Part shown: positions 1 through 6,692 of the stretch, one piece after another | Numbering within the stretch: the stretch's first letter is position 1 | How the letters are laid out: every line of letters starts with the position of its first letter | NCBI RefSeq assembly: GCF_946477055.1 | Contig: NZ_CAMKXG010000120.1 | Coordinates: 1 to 10,219, forward strand | Direction of reading: 5' to 3' | Origin: Lonsdalea britannica | GTDB lineage: Bacteria > Pseudomonadota > Gammaproteobacteria > Enterobacterales > Enterobacteriaceae | DNA length: 10,219 bases | The notes under the pieces: generated by a model | Seen by the model: only the letters and a program-made list of their open reading frames with translations | Databases searched by the model: none | Told to the model about the DNA's origin: nothing | Program-made: the position numbers and the translations under genes

Positions 1-245
1 GACCAGCCCAGCCAGATGGCTTTCTCGGGCGCGCTTTTCAGCACCTCGGCGGCCATCTCCGCCAACGGCATCGGCCCAAAGCCCTGACTTTGTCCATAGC
101 CTGGCAGGTCGGCGCGGTGCAGGCGAAAATGCGGCGCCAGTCGCGGAATAATGCTGTTCCAGACCTGAGCATTCAGTCCCCATCCGTGCAGCAGCACAAT
201 GTCTTGTTCGCCTTCGCCTTCCGTCTGCCAATGCAACGTAGCCAT
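1..245 (-). CDS. bioH: BioH, pimeloyl-ACP methyl ester carboxylesterase (5' part, cut by window edge)
   Basis: BioH is a cytosolic alpha/beta hydrolase that removes the methyl group from pimeloyl-ACP methyl ester, closing the BioC/BioH route to the biotin precursor. The first 81 codons are visible. They show the start of the hydrolase fold, with an oxyanion-hole HGWG motif at residues 20-23 and a DLPGYGQS strand-turn near 47-54. They end in KAIWLGW; the next, incomplete codon begins TC, which fits the nucleophile Ser82 of the GWSLGG elbow lying at the edge. Numbering matches E. coli BioH (Trp22, Ser82). The ATG is preceded by a GAAGAAGGA ribosome-binding site about 9 bases upstream. The gene is divergent from gntX, with 69 bp between start codons, as in E. 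coli. Identification is from remembered E. coli similarity; the catalytic Asp and His lie outside the window. Confidence 0.95.
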   Translation of the reverse strand, partial: MATLHWQTEGEGEQDIVLLHGWGLNAQVWNSIIPRLAPHFRLHRADLPGYGQSQGFGPMPLAEMAAEVLKSAPEKAIWLGW

Positions 246-314
246 GCGTTATTGTCCTTCTTCTCAACGTAAAAAAATGATGTCGCGTCGCCGTTCATCA
301 TGAGGGGAAACAGG

Positions 315-1019
315 ATGTTCACCTTTTTGGCGCAGTGCCGGCTTTGCCGGCAGCCGCTGTATGATAGTCATCATGGGATATGCAGTCACTGCCTGCGTCG
401 TCTTCCACCACCGCCCTGCTGCTGTCCGCGCTGCGGTCTGCCCGCGGCCTCGGCATCGCTCCCCTGCGGGCGCTGTCTGCAACATCCGCCGCCCTGGCAT
501 GCCCTTCTGTTCGTCTCCGATTATCGGCCGCCATTGGATGCGTTGATCAAACAGCTGAAATTTTATGGTCACGGAGATCTCGCCCCCGCGCTGGCGCGCC
601 TGCTGTGGCTGTGCTGGCGCGAGCGCTATCGGCAGTCGGCGCTGAGCGCGCCGCAACCCCGGTTCCCCCGGCCTGACCTGCTGTTGACCGTACCGCTGCA
701 TCGGGGACGGCAGTGGCGCAGAGGCTATAATCAAACGGCGCTCTTGGCCGCGCCGCTGGCACGCTGGCTGCGCTGTCGCTACGAGGCGGACGGCCTGACC
801 CGCACCCGTGCCACCCCGCCGCAGAGGCTATTGACCGCCACAGCCCGCCGCCGCAATTTACGCGGGGCATTTTGCTGTACGCTGCCGTTAGCGGGGAAAC
901 GGGTCGTTGTGCTGGATGATGTGGTAACCACAGGCAGTACGATGGCGGAGATCGGTCGGGTACTCATGAGGCAGGGCGCGGCGCACATCCAGGTCTGGTG
1001 TCTGTGCCGAACCTTGTAG
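315..1019 (+). CDS. gntX: GntX / ComF-family phosphoribosyltransferase-like protein
   Basis: A 234-residue member of the ComF/GntX family. The N-terminus carries paired Cys motifs at C8/C11, C23/C26, C37/C40 and C51/C54, suggesting a double zinc ribbon. The C-terminal half is a type I phosphoribosyltransferase domain with the PRPP-binding signature VVVLDDVVTTGST at residues 197-209. The LPCGRCLQ.PPPW, QLKF, RRG.NQ and VWCLCRTL segments match E. coli GntX (about 227 residues). An upstream in-frame ATG at 300 exists, but the GAGGGG ribosome-binding sequence at 303-307 sits 7 bases before the ATG at 315, so I chose 315. The biochemical role is poorly defined: the family is linked to DNA uptake in naturally competent bacteria, and the name comes from an old gluconate-transport link. 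The position between bioH and nfuA is the conserved enterobacterial one. Confidence 0.93.
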   Translation: MFTFLAQCRLCRQPLYDSHHGICSHCLRRLPPPPCCCPRCGLPAASASLPCGRCLQHPPPWHALLFVSDYRPPLDALIKQLKFYGHGDLAPALARLLWLCWRERYRQSALSAPQPRFPRPDLLLTVPLHRGRQWRRGYNQTALLAAPLARWLRCRYEADGLTRTRATPPQRLLTATARRRNLRGAFCCTLPLAGKRVVVLDDVVTTGSTMAEIGRVLMRQGAAHIQVWCLCRTL

Positions 1020-1041
1020 TCACCGGCGGGATGGGCGTATT

Positions 1042-1066
1042 ATAACCAACTGGCGTAGTCAACTAT
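1042..1066 (+). promoter_or_regulatory. IscR type-1-like binding site upstream of nfuA
   Basis: The 25 bp match 20 of 25 positions, by my count, of the published IscR type 1 consensus (ATASYYGACT-RWWWY-AGTCRRSTAT). The right half, AGTCAACTAT, is perfect. The left half, ATAACCAACT, differs at two positions, and the central A/T spacer is G/C-rich instead. It ends 12 bases before the nfuA ATG and overlaps a possible -10 (TATTAT, 1038-1043). E. coli nfuA belongs to the IscR regulon, so repression by [2Fe-2S]-IscR is a reasonable inference. The position close to the start codon would favour repression. Confidence 0.6.
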
Positions 1067-1078
1067 TGAGTTAATATT

Positions 1079-1654
1079 ATGATCCTTATTACCGACAGTG
1101 CTCAGGAGCATTTTGTCAAACTGCTGGCAAAGCAAGAGGAAGGCACCCAGATCCGTGTTTTCGTCATCAATCCCGGCACCCCGAGTGCTGAGTGCGGTGT
1201 TTCTTACTGCCCGCCCGATGCCGTTGAGCCGAACGATACCGAGCTGAAGTTTGAGAAGCTGTCGGCCTACGTCGACGAGCTCAGCGCCCCTTACCTGGAA
1301 GATGCCGAGATCGATTTCGTCACCGATCAGCTGGGCTCCCAGCTCACGCTGAAAGCGCCTAACGCCAAGATGCGCAAAGTGGACGACGATGCCCCGCTGG
1401 TCGAACGCGTGGAATACGTCTTACAGTCGCAGATTAACCCGCAGCTGGCAGGCCACGGCGGACAGGTTTCACTGATGGAAATCACCGACGACGGCTTTGC
1501 CATTTTGCAGTTCGGCGGCGGTTGCAACGGCTGTTCTATGGTCGATTACACGCTGAAAGAAGGGATCGAAAAAGAGCTGCTGCAGAAGTTCCCGGAACTG
1601 GCTGGCGTGCGCGATCTCACCGAGCATCAGCCCGGCGAACACTCTTACTACTGA
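1079..1654 (+). CDS. nfuA: NfuA, Fe-S cluster carrier/biogenesis protein
   Basis: NfuA carries and delivers [4Fe-4S] clusters to apo-proteins such as aconitase and lipoyl synthase, mainly under iron limitation or oxidative stress. The 191-residue length equals E. coli NfuA and the sequence is nearly collinear with it. Residues 1 to about 95 form the degenerate A-type (IscA-like) scaffold domain, with C39 and C44 but not the full A-type cysteine triad. Residues from about 105 form the Nfu domain, with the cluster-binding CxxC at C149-N-G-C152 inside [11 protein letters not shown]. The conserved C-terminal GEHSYY is present. The only Shine-Dalgarno trace is GAG about 8 bases upstream of the ATG. 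The gene starts 59 bp after gntX, has an IscR-like site in that gap, and converges on malQ with a 51-bp gap. Confidence 0.98.
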   Translation: MILITDSAQEHFVKLLAKQEEGTQIRVFVINPGTPSAECGVSYCPPDAVEPNDTELKFEKLSAYVDELSAPYLEDAEIDFVTDQLGSQLTLKAPNAKMRKVDDDAPLVERVEYVLQSQINPQLAGHGGQVSLMEITDDGFAILQFGGGCNGCSMVDYTLKEGIEKELLQKFPELAGVRDLTEHQPGEHSYY

Positions 1655-1673
1655 TTTCACCGCGCTTCAGGCT

Positions 1674-1694
1674 GCCGACCCCGAACGGGTCGGC
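1674..1694. terminator. Hairpin between convergent nfuA and malQ (possible bidirectional terminator)
   Basis: A perfect 8-bp stem, GCCGACCC/GGGTCGGC, with a 5-base loop lies 19 bases after the nfuA stop and 11 bases after the malQ stop. It is well placed to end both transcripts, but neither strand shows a clear U-tract after it, so it may instead act as a 3'-end stabilising or barrier hairpin. Confidence 0.45.
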
Positions 1695-1705
1695 AATCGC
1701 CTCGC

Positions 1706-3811
1706 TCACCTCCCGGCTGGCGCGCCGCCGTTCCTGCTCGGCAGCGGTCCATTTCGCCGCAGATCGATATCCCGTACCAGCCGTTCCAGATAGCTATCCC
1801 CGAAGATGGAATCCAGCGACCGACTCAGCTTGCGCCGCCAGTTGGGGTACTGCTTTTCGCCGCCCGGTACGCAGACCGGCGTCGCCATATCCAGCCACTC
1901 CTCCAGTCGCAGTCCCAGCAGGCCGCTGGCGCTTTCCGCCAGGTAGCGCTGTATGCCGCGATTCAGCTGGGCGCTCATCGTGGTCAACGTCGCATTGCGT
2001 CCCACGCGCTGAGGCAGATGACCGTGATGATGCAGCGCGTCCAGCAGCGCCTGTTTCGCCTGTTCACGCGCCTTGAGTCGGCGGCTCAACAGCACGTCGC
2101 CGGAACACAGTCCAAGCTCGTGCGCCAACATCAGGTCAATACTTTGCCAGTAGCCCCGCAGCGTCGGTAAATCGTGCGTGGTCACGGTCGCCATCGAGCG
2201 CGGCGGATAATCCTGCGGCGCGTAGAATTCTCCCTGCTGGTTGCGTTCGAAGAACAGGACTCGACAGGAGTAGATGCGGCTATCGCGCAGTTTGCTGACC
2301 ATACCTTCGGGCAAAACGCCCTGTTCATCGCCCATCACCATACAGCGATGACGTTGGCTCTCCAGCGCCAGAATCGCCAGCAGATCGTCCACGGGGTAAT
2401 AGATAAAGCCGCCGTCTTCCGATGCGCGCTCCTGCGGAATCCACCACTCGCGCATCAGCGACGCCACATGATGGAGGCACACCGCGCTGGTATGCGCCAT
2501 ATTGCTGCGGATCATCTCGATGAAAGGCTGGTAGCCGTAGCGCTGTAGCTGAACCGGATTGACCGGCGCCAGCGGCTCGCTTTGTCCCTGCGGCATCCGC
2601 GTTTGCGGCACGGCGCCGATACTGGCGTCGAGGCAAAATAAGGGACGCTCCTGCCAGCTATCGGCGCTGCGGCACGCCACGCCTTCCGCTACTTCGCGAT
2701 AAAGCCCCAGCGGCATCCCCAGCTGCTTGCTGTGATCGTAACAGGCGGCCAGCTGTTCATGGGCCAGCCACTGCAGCCAGCAATAGAACATGATCTCTTC
2801 AGCGTGAGACTCGCGAAAGCTCACCACGCTTTCTCCCTGCGCATCCTGATAGCGTTCCGGCCATTGGCTCCAGTCGCTGAATGTCTCGCCGTGACGTTCG
2901 AGCCAGGCGTATAACGCCTCGTAAGTGGCCTGCTGCCGCAACCTGTCGCCGCCGCGAGAGATAAAATGCTGGAAAGCGAGCTGACGCGGATCGAGCACGC
3001 TGCGCAGGTTGAAGTGCTGGAATGACAGACGCAAAGCGTCCAGCTTCAACGTGGTGACCGCTCGATAGTCTACCCAGCGGCTGCCGCGGACGGCGGACAA
3101 GCGACGCTGAGTCTCGTCGCTTCGCCACCACCGCTGCGCCTCTTCGCTCTGGAGGAAATCATCCACGTGATTGACGTCGATATAGATGGTGTTAATCCCG
3201 TAGCGCGACGAGGGGCTATAAGGATTGACGTTATCCGGTTCGGAGGGAGAGAGCGCATGCAGCGGGTTAAGCCCGACGAACGCGCCGCCGCGCCGCGCCA
3301 CCTCTTCAAGCAGCGTTTTCAAATCGCCGAAATCACCGATGCCCCAGTTATGCTGAGAACGCAGGGTATACAGCTGTACGGAGACGCCCCACCAGCGTTT
3401 TCCCTGCGACAGCGCCTCCGGTTCATAGCAACACACCGGCGCGACAATCGCCTGACAGCGCCATCGCCGATCGTCCTGCTCCAGCGTCAGACGATGATAC
3501 CCCTGAGGCAAAGGCTCGGGCAGCGTCAGGAATGTCCCCCCGGCGATCTCGCCTTCAATCAGTCCGCCTTGCTCGTAGTGGAACGTCCAGCGATAGCGGC
3601 CGTTGCCCTGCACCCAGATCGTCACAGGTTCACCCTCGCGCCACACCTTCACTGGCGGAATCGGCTGGTCATTGATCCCCTCTGCGCTCAGCAAACTCAG
3701 CAGTTTCGCTTGTGTCGACCTGTCGATTTTTTGGTGGCGACCGGTGTCGTCAACGTAGGTCTCGGCGATGGAGATTCGCCGGGGTATCGTTTTATTAGCC
3801 TCTAACGCCAT
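1706..3811 (-). CDS. malQ: MalQ-like GH77 protein with degenerate active site (probable pseudoenzyme)
   Basis: A 701-residue protein homologous along its length to E. coli MalQ (694 residues), the cytosolic 4-alpha-glucanotransferase of maltodextrin metabolism. Conserved framework: QLYTLR.NWGIGDFGDL (about 146-164), GLNP.HAL (180-187), NPYSPSSR (196-203), GLYR (369-372), the HPVDDLL-like YYPVDDLL (471-478), THDLPTLRGYW (545-555) and NWRRKL (657-662). The catalytic core is altered. The RIDH motif with the nucleophile Asp is CLHH (445-448, His447 at the Asp position). The GEDLG acid/base motif is GDEQG (494-498, Asp495 at the Glu position). The GAPPD...GQNWG loop is GAVPQ...GQSEP (399-413). Only the third carboxylate, Asp547, is kept. 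Start: AAGGAAG lies 9 bases before this ATG; a GTG 96 bases upstream is possible but lacks support. malP is not next to it, unlike the usual malPQ operon. Homology is secure; catalytic activity is unlikely. Confidence 0.9.
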   Translation of the reverse strand: MALEANKTIPRRISIAETYVDDTGRHQKIDRSTQAKLLSLLSAEGINDQPIPPVKVWREGEPVTIWVQGNGRYRWTFHYEQGGLIEGEIAGGTFLTLPEPLPQGYHRLTLEQDDRRWRCQAIVAPVCCYEPEALSQGKRWWGVSVQLYTLRSQHNWGIGDFGDLKTLLEEVARRGGAFVGLNPLHALSPSEPDNVNPYSPSSRYGINTIYIDVNHVDDFLQSEEAQRWWRSDETQRRLSAVRGSRWVDYRAVTTLKLDALRLSFQHFNLRSVLDPRQLAFQHFISRGGDRLRQQATYEALYAWLERHGETFSDWSQWPERYQDAQGESVVSFRESHAEEIMFYCWLQWLAHEQLAACYDHSKQLGMPLGLYREVAEGVACRSADSWQERPLFCLDASIGAVPQTRMPQGQSEPLAPVNPVQLQRYGYQPFIEMIRSNMAHTSAVCLHHVASLMREWWIPQERASEDGGFIYYPVDDLLAILALESQRHRCMVMGDEQGVLPEGMVSKLRDSRIYSCRVLFFERNQQGEFYAPQDYPPRSMATVTTHDLPTLRGYWQSIDLMLAHELGLCSGDVLLSRRLKAREQAKQALLDALHHHGHLPQRVGRNATLTTMSAQLNRGIQRYLAESASGLLGLRLEEWLDMATPVCVPGGEKQYPNWRRKLSRSLDSIFGDSYLERLVRDIDLRRNGPLPSRNGGAPAGR

Positions 3812-3813
3812 GT

Positions 3814-3888
3814 TTATTGCTTCCTTAACAACGCATCTGCCCCATACGTTTTGATCATCATGAGTCCGATCGGCATGAACATCCCCAT
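3814..3888 (-). CDS. Possible 24-codon leader ORF immediately upstream of malQ
   Basis: A short frame opens with ATG at 3888 and ends in TAA two bases before the malQ ATG. It encodes 24 residues, Met- and hydrophobic-rich in the first half (MGMFMPIGLMMI) and ending in LLRKQ. The malQ ribosome-binding site AAGGAAG lies inside its last codons, an arrangement that permits translational coupling. I see no convincing ribosome-binding site for it. It also overlaps, in another frame, the less likely GTG-extended malQ start. It could equally be the 3' end of a deleted membrane-protein gene or chance. I do not recognise it. Confidence 0.2.
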   Translation of the reverse strand: MGMFMPIGLMMIKTYGADALLRKQ

Positions 3889-3972
3889 AAAAGAGAGCGC
3901 GATTCACCTGGCGGCAGAACAGTCGCGCATCCGGTTACGGTACAGCGAGTCCACTCGGCTGTGTATGACTGT

Positions 3973-4000
3973 AAAAAAGAGCGGGACTGTCGATAGCTCT
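3973..4000 (-). terminator. Candidate intrinsic terminator upstream of malQ
   Basis: Read on the minus strand, AGAGC pairs with GCTCT across a 13-base loop and runs directly into six T's. It is preceded immediately by a second small hairpin, CCGGG/CCCGG (4001-4016). The stem is short and the loop long, so efficiency is uncertain. It would separate malQ from any transcript coming from glpR or from the promoter-like element at 4308-4336. Confidence 0.4.
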
Positions 4001-4307
4001 CCGGGAGAATGCCCGGTCAGCCAGCGATTTCCGGGGTCAAGCCATTCGCTCCGCCCTCATCAGACGCGTAGCGATCATACTCCTTCAGTCTGCGGCTGAG
4101 AGCGATTCAGTGGGCGATACCGTCGTTTCACAGTGCCTTCGGATCGCCGCAGAATGCGCGATAACGCGAAGGCCACGACGGAGTCTGTCGAGCCAATATC
4201 CGGATGGTCGCCGGTGAGAGTGACTGATGTAGACGTTGCCTGCATCACGTTACCGGCGGTAGATGGCAGCCTAATCGAACGCCTGCATCCAAGCAGGGTA
4301 TAGCGGA

Positions 4308-4336
4308 ACTATATCTAGCCGATAATCATCGTGCAA
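4308..4336 (-). promoter_or_regulatory. Candidate sigma-70 promoter facing malQ
   Basis: On the minus strand TTGCAC (4336-4331) is followed after exactly 17 bases by TATAGT (4313-4308), a 5/6 match to the -10 consensus; the -35 matches only in its TTG. Transcription would begin near 4301, almost 500 bases before malQ, and would meet the candidate terminator at 3973-4000. It may therefore drive a short transcript instead of malQ. I found no clear pair of MalT boxes nearby. Confidence 0.3.
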
Positions 4337-4453
4337 TTACCGCTGATAGATGTAGCAAGATCAACGCGTTATATCACCGCCGCCGGTAAGCGTTAATGTT
4401 CCAATCTCCGCGCATAGCGGCATGAAAACAGAGGAGAAACCCACGCTTTCGCG

Positions 4454-5212
4454 TCAGCACAACGACAGCTGCACTTTGGACTGTTCGATAATTTTCAGCA
4501 CGCCCGCGGGTGGCAGCCGATCGGTAAACAAATAATCGATCAAATCCATATTGCCGAGATTCACCATCGCGTTACGGCCGAATTTGGAGTGGTCGGTGAC
4601 CAGCATGACGCAGCGGGAATTGTCGATAATCGCACGTTTGGTGCGCACCTCGTGGTAGTCGAACTCCAGCAGGGAGCCATCCATATCGATGCCGCTAATC
4701 CCCAGAATGCCGTAGTCGAGGCGGAATTGGGAAATGAAGTCCAGCGTCGCTTCGCCGATGATGCCGCCGTCGCGGCTACGCACTTCGCCACCGGCCAGGA
4801 TCAGGCGGAAATCTTCTTTGCCTTTTAATAGGGTCGCCACGTTAAGATTATTGGTGACCACGCGCAGTCCCTTGTGATTCATCAACGCATGCGCGACCGC
4901 TTCCGGCGTGGTGCCGATATCAATAAACAGCGTAGCGCCGTCCGGGATTTGGCTCGCCACCTGACGAGCGATACGGGCTTTTTCATCCGACCACATCATT
5001 TTGCGGTCGTGATACTCGGCGTTGACGGAACTGGAAGGCAGCGCGGCGCCGCCGTGGTGACGATGAATTTGATTCCGTTCGGCCAGATCGTTGAGATCGC
5101 GACGTATGGTCTGCGGGCTGACGGCAAAATGTGCCACCAGCGCTTCGGTACTGACGTAGCCCTGCTGGCGCACCAGCTCGATAATGGCCTCATGTCGCTG
5201 CGTTTGCTTCAT
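4454..5212 (-). CDS. glpR: GlpR, DeoR-family repressor of the glycerol-3-phosphate regulon
   Basis: GlpR represses glp genes and is released from DNA by glycerol-3-phosphate. The 252-residue length equals E. coli GlpR. The N-terminal DeoR-type helix-turn-helix (about residues 5-57) includes GYVSTEALVAHF and SPQTIRRDLNDLAERN. The effector domain shows DIGTTPEAVAHAL, VVTNNLNVA, LAGGE.RSRDGG and the very conserved ATLDFISQFRLDYGILG. FDYHEVRTKRAII and TDHSKFGRNAMVNLG complete the match, and the protein ends in LSLC (LELC in E. coli). The start is clear: GGGAGAGGA lies just upstream inside the end of glpG, and only 3 bases separate the glpG stop from the glpR ATG, so the two are probably translationally coupled. 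A 4-bp ACGC-GAAA-GCGT hairpin overlaps its stop and is followed by a T-rich run, a weak possible terminator. Confidence 0.97.
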   Translation of the reverse strand: MKQTQRHEAIIELVRQQGYVSTEALVAHFAVSPQTIRRDLNDLAERNQIHRHHGGAALPSSSVNAEYHDRKMMWSDEKARIARQVASQIPDGATLFIDIGTTPEAVAHALMNHKGLRVVTNNLNVATLLKGKEDFRLILAGGEVRSRDGGIIGEATLDFISQFRLDYGILGISGIDMDGSLLEFDYHEVRTKRAIIDNSRCVMLVTDHSKFGRNAMVNLGNMDLIDYLFTDRLPPAGVLKIIEQSKVQLSLC

Positions 5213-5215
5213 GAT

Positions 5216-6052
5216 TTATCCTCTCCCTGTCGGCGCGCGACGCCCGGTATCCCACCATGCCATCAGCAGCCCCACCACCAACCCCGCAACGTGCGCGCCA
5301 TTGGCGATGGACATGCCGAATACATCGAAATAGCCCGCGACCAGCCACAGGACAGAGAACACCATCAGGCCCCGCGGTAGATGCAGCGGTCCGTCAGGTT
5401 GACGCTCTCCCCGCAGCCAGACATAGCCCATCAGGGCATAGACCACGCCGGAAAGACCGCCGAAATAGACACCGCTGAACCACGACTGCACCCAGCCGCT
5501 CAGCGCCGCAGACAGCAGCAGGATCACGAACAGCTTGCGAGTCCCCAGCGTTTTTTCTACCGGCCCGCCGAGATACCACCACCACATCAGGTTAAACAAA
5601 ATATGCAGCAGCGAAAAATGCAGCAGAATATGGCTGAACCAGCGCCACAGCTGCATCTCCTGCCCGCTATCCGGATAGGACAGCAGCACCATCATGTGTT
5701 CGACGCCGTAGAACTGCATCAGCAGATAGACCGCGACGGTGACCACCAGAACCGCCAGCGTCAGTGGCCCCGCGCGCTGACGGAGTTCGTTGGCAAAGGA
5801 GAAAGAGGGGTAGCGCAGTCCCGTGCGGGTCGAGCCGCTTTGCCAGCTGGCCGCCTGATAACGCGCGTGCCAGGGTTCATCCATGAAACGTTCCAGCTCT
5901 TTGTCCACCCGCGCCAGCTCGCTATCATCCTGCAGCCATAGCTCATACTCGCCGTCGTTGACGCGTATCGCCAGCCGAATGTGCTGTGTGCGCATGTAAT
6001 CCACGAACGCCTGAGCCTGGCGCGGGTTGGGTAAGGCGATAATCCGGATCAT
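5216..6052 (-). CDS. glpG: GlpG, rhomboid intramembrane serine protease
   Basis: GlpG is an inner-membrane rhomboid protease that cleaves transmembrane helices. The protein has 278 residues from this start (E. coli 276). An N-terminal cytosolic domain (about 1-70, opening [20 protein letters not shown]) precedes six predicted membrane segments from about residue 95. The catalytic dyad falls at the E. coli positions: Ser201 in [15 protein letters not shown] and His254 in ANGAHVAGL. His150 and Asn154 of the oxyanion region are present in [19 protein letters not shown], as is the L1-loop WR motif. I chose the ATG at 6052, not 6109, because it aligns with the E. coli N-terminus; the extra 19 residues would be non-homologous. 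A GAGAAG stretch lies about 10 bases upstream. The 90-bp gap to glpE contains a TAGAAT (6096-6091) that could be an internal -10. Confidence 0.96.
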   Translation of the reverse strand: MIRIIALPNPRQAQAFVDYMRTQHIRLAIRVNDGEYELWLQDDSELARVDKELERFMDEPWHARYQAASWQSGSTRTGLRYPSFSFANELRQRAGPLTLAVLVVTVAVYLLMQFYGVEHMMVLLSYPDSGQEMQLWRWFSHILLHFSLLHILFNLMWWWYLGGPVEKTLGTRKLFVILLLSAALSGWVQSWFSGVYFGGLSGVVYALMGYVWLRGERQPDGPLHLPRGLMVFSVLWLVAGYFDVFGMSIANGAHVAGLVVGLLMAWWDTGRRAPTGRG

Positions 6053-6142
6053 GGTGGTTACGCTTCTCGCTATATCGTTCAATGAGCTTGATTCTAAAAC
6101 ATTTAGCACGGGAAAATCAGCGCCATCCCCAACGAATCCCTA

Positions 6143-6466
6143 TCAGCCTGCTGACGTTTCCTCCGGAAAGCGTCGTTGCCAGGCCTCAAAACCACCGTCT
6201 ACGCTGTACACCGAAGAAAATCCGAGGCTAAGCAGGTACTGAGCGGCGTTGCGACTGCTGATGCCGTGATAGCACAACACCATCACCGGCTGTTCGAAAT
6301 CCGCGCTCTCAACAAAGGCATTCAGCGTGTCATTGGTCAGATGGACCGCGCCCGGCACGTGCGCGGCCGCGAAACTTTGCGGGTCGCGAATATCGACCAT
6401 AACGGCCCCTGACTGCCTGCGCTGATAAGCCTGCTCTACATCAATCGCCTCAAACTGCTCCATCAT
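6143..6466 (-). CDS. glpE: GlpE, single-domain thiosulfate sulfurtransferase (rhodanese)
   Basis: GlpE is a small cytosolic rhodanese that transfers sulfane sulfur from thiosulfate to cyanide or thiols such as thioredoxin. It has 107 residues (E. coli 108). The rhodanese signature is intact: [17 protein letters not shown] (24-40), the HLTNDTL segment and the active-site loop CYHGISS with catalytic Cys65, then [11 protein letters not shown]. In the E. coli protein the loop reads CYHGNSS, so Ile replaces Asn at one loop position. Two adjacent ATGs occur: AAGGGGG gives good spacing to the first (6466), GGAG to the second (6463), and the choice changes one residue. It is the first gene of the glpE-glpG-glpR unit and diverges from glpD. 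Confidence 0.96.
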   Translation of the reverse strand: MMEQFEAIDVEQAYQRRQSGAVMVDIRDPQSFAAAHVPGAVHLTNDTLNAFVESADFEQPVMVLCYHGISSRNAAQYLLSLGFSSVYSVDGGFEAWQRRFPEETSAG

Positions 6467-6497
6467 TCTCCGCCCCCTTTGTTATCAAATTGTGTCT

Positions 6498-6503
6498 ATT
6501 GTA
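6498..6503 (-). promoter_or_regulatory. Possible -10 element for glpEGR
   Basis: On the minus strand TACAAT (5/6 match to TATAAT) lies about 30 bases upstream of the glpE start, a plausible place. No good -35 is seen 16-18 bases further upstream, so this is a weak call. Confidence 0.3.
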
Positions 6504-6574
6504 TCTCACTCCCTTCGCATGGCCCCACAAAAGCCGGCAGCAAGCCTGTATTTCTCTCACTATGGACCCATTAT

Positions 6575-6590
6575 TGTTAACTGAGTCACG
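6575..6590 (+). promoter_or_regulatory. CRP-like site upstream of glpD
   Basis: TGTTA-N6-TCACG matches the CRP core TGTGA-N6-TCACA at 8 of 10 positions. Its centre at about 6582.5 would be near -41 for a start at about 6624, a class II position. E. coli glpD is CRP-activated, which supports the reading. The -10 would be a poor TTAAAC-type element near 6610-6615. Confidence 0.5.
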
Positions 6591-6624
6591 TATAAATGTT
6601 TTTATTTGGTTAAACCTTGGCATG

Positions 6625-6644
6625 GATGTTTGTTTGCGATTATC
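6625..6644 (+). promoter_or_regulatory. GlpR operator-like site 1 (glpD)
   Basis: The core ATGTTTGTTTGCGATTAT matches the GlpR operator core ATGTTCGWTAWCGAACAT at 13 of 18 positions. It is the weaker of two tandem sites whose centres are 22 bp apart, two helical turns, as expected for cooperative GlpR binding at glpD. It lies near the inferred transcription start. Confidence 0.55.
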
Positions 6645-6646
6645 AT

Positions 6647-6666
6647 CGTGAGCGAAAACGAACATT
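6647..6666 (+). promoter_or_regulatory. GlpR operator-like site 2 (glpD)
   Basis: This 20-mer matches the GlpR consensus WATGTTCGWTAWCGAACATW at 15 of 20 positions, with a perfect right half (ACGAACATT). It lies 26 bases upstream of the glpD GTG, within the probable 5' leader, directly after the weaker site 1. Confidence 0.68.
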
Positions 6667-6692
6667 TTATGCGGGATACGGCGGAGGGGAAT

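Larger units (their letters stand above)
3812..4453. other. 642-bp intergenic stretch between glpR and malQ, no convincing gene
   Basis: No recognisable protein is encoded here on either strand. Frames of about 50-80 codons exist (for example plus 3851-4099, plus 4154-4303 and minus 4075-4245), but none has a good ribosome-binding site or a sequence I recognise. I compared conceptual translations with remembered MalP and MalT sequences and saw no relic of either. What it does hold is a promoter-like element (minus, 4308-4336), a double hairpin with a T-run (minus, 3973-4016) and the short leader frame abutting malQ. In E. coli this interval, between malQ and glpR, contains malP, malT and the rtc genes. 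Confidence 0.6.

Noticed and set aside
264..734. 156-codon open frame on the minus strand opposite gntX
   Set aside because: It lies wholly antisense to a well-recognised gene in GC-rich DNA, and its Arg/Pro/Gln-rich product matches nothing I know. It is a frame shadow.
3167..3805. 212-codon plus-strand frame inside malQ
   Set aside because: It is antisense to conserved MalQ motifs, has no ribosome-binding site and no recognisable domain. Long antisense frames are common at this GC content.
3880..3889. MalT-box-like GGGGATG on the minus strand about 70 bp upstream of malQ
   Set aside because: Only one partial box (first 7 of 10 bases) is present. MalT promoters need several boxes in defined arrangement, and no partner box or CRP site is seen.
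3851..4099. 82-codon plus-strand frame in the glpR-malQ gap
   Set aside because: No ribosome-binding site and no recognisable sequence. It also runs across the candidate terminator hairpins.
4154..4303. 49-codon plus-strand frame with a protein-like stretch (VRVTDVDVACITLPAVDG)
   Set aside because: No ribosome-binding site, no known family, and it opposes another frame of similar quality on the minus strand (4075-4245), so neither can be supported.
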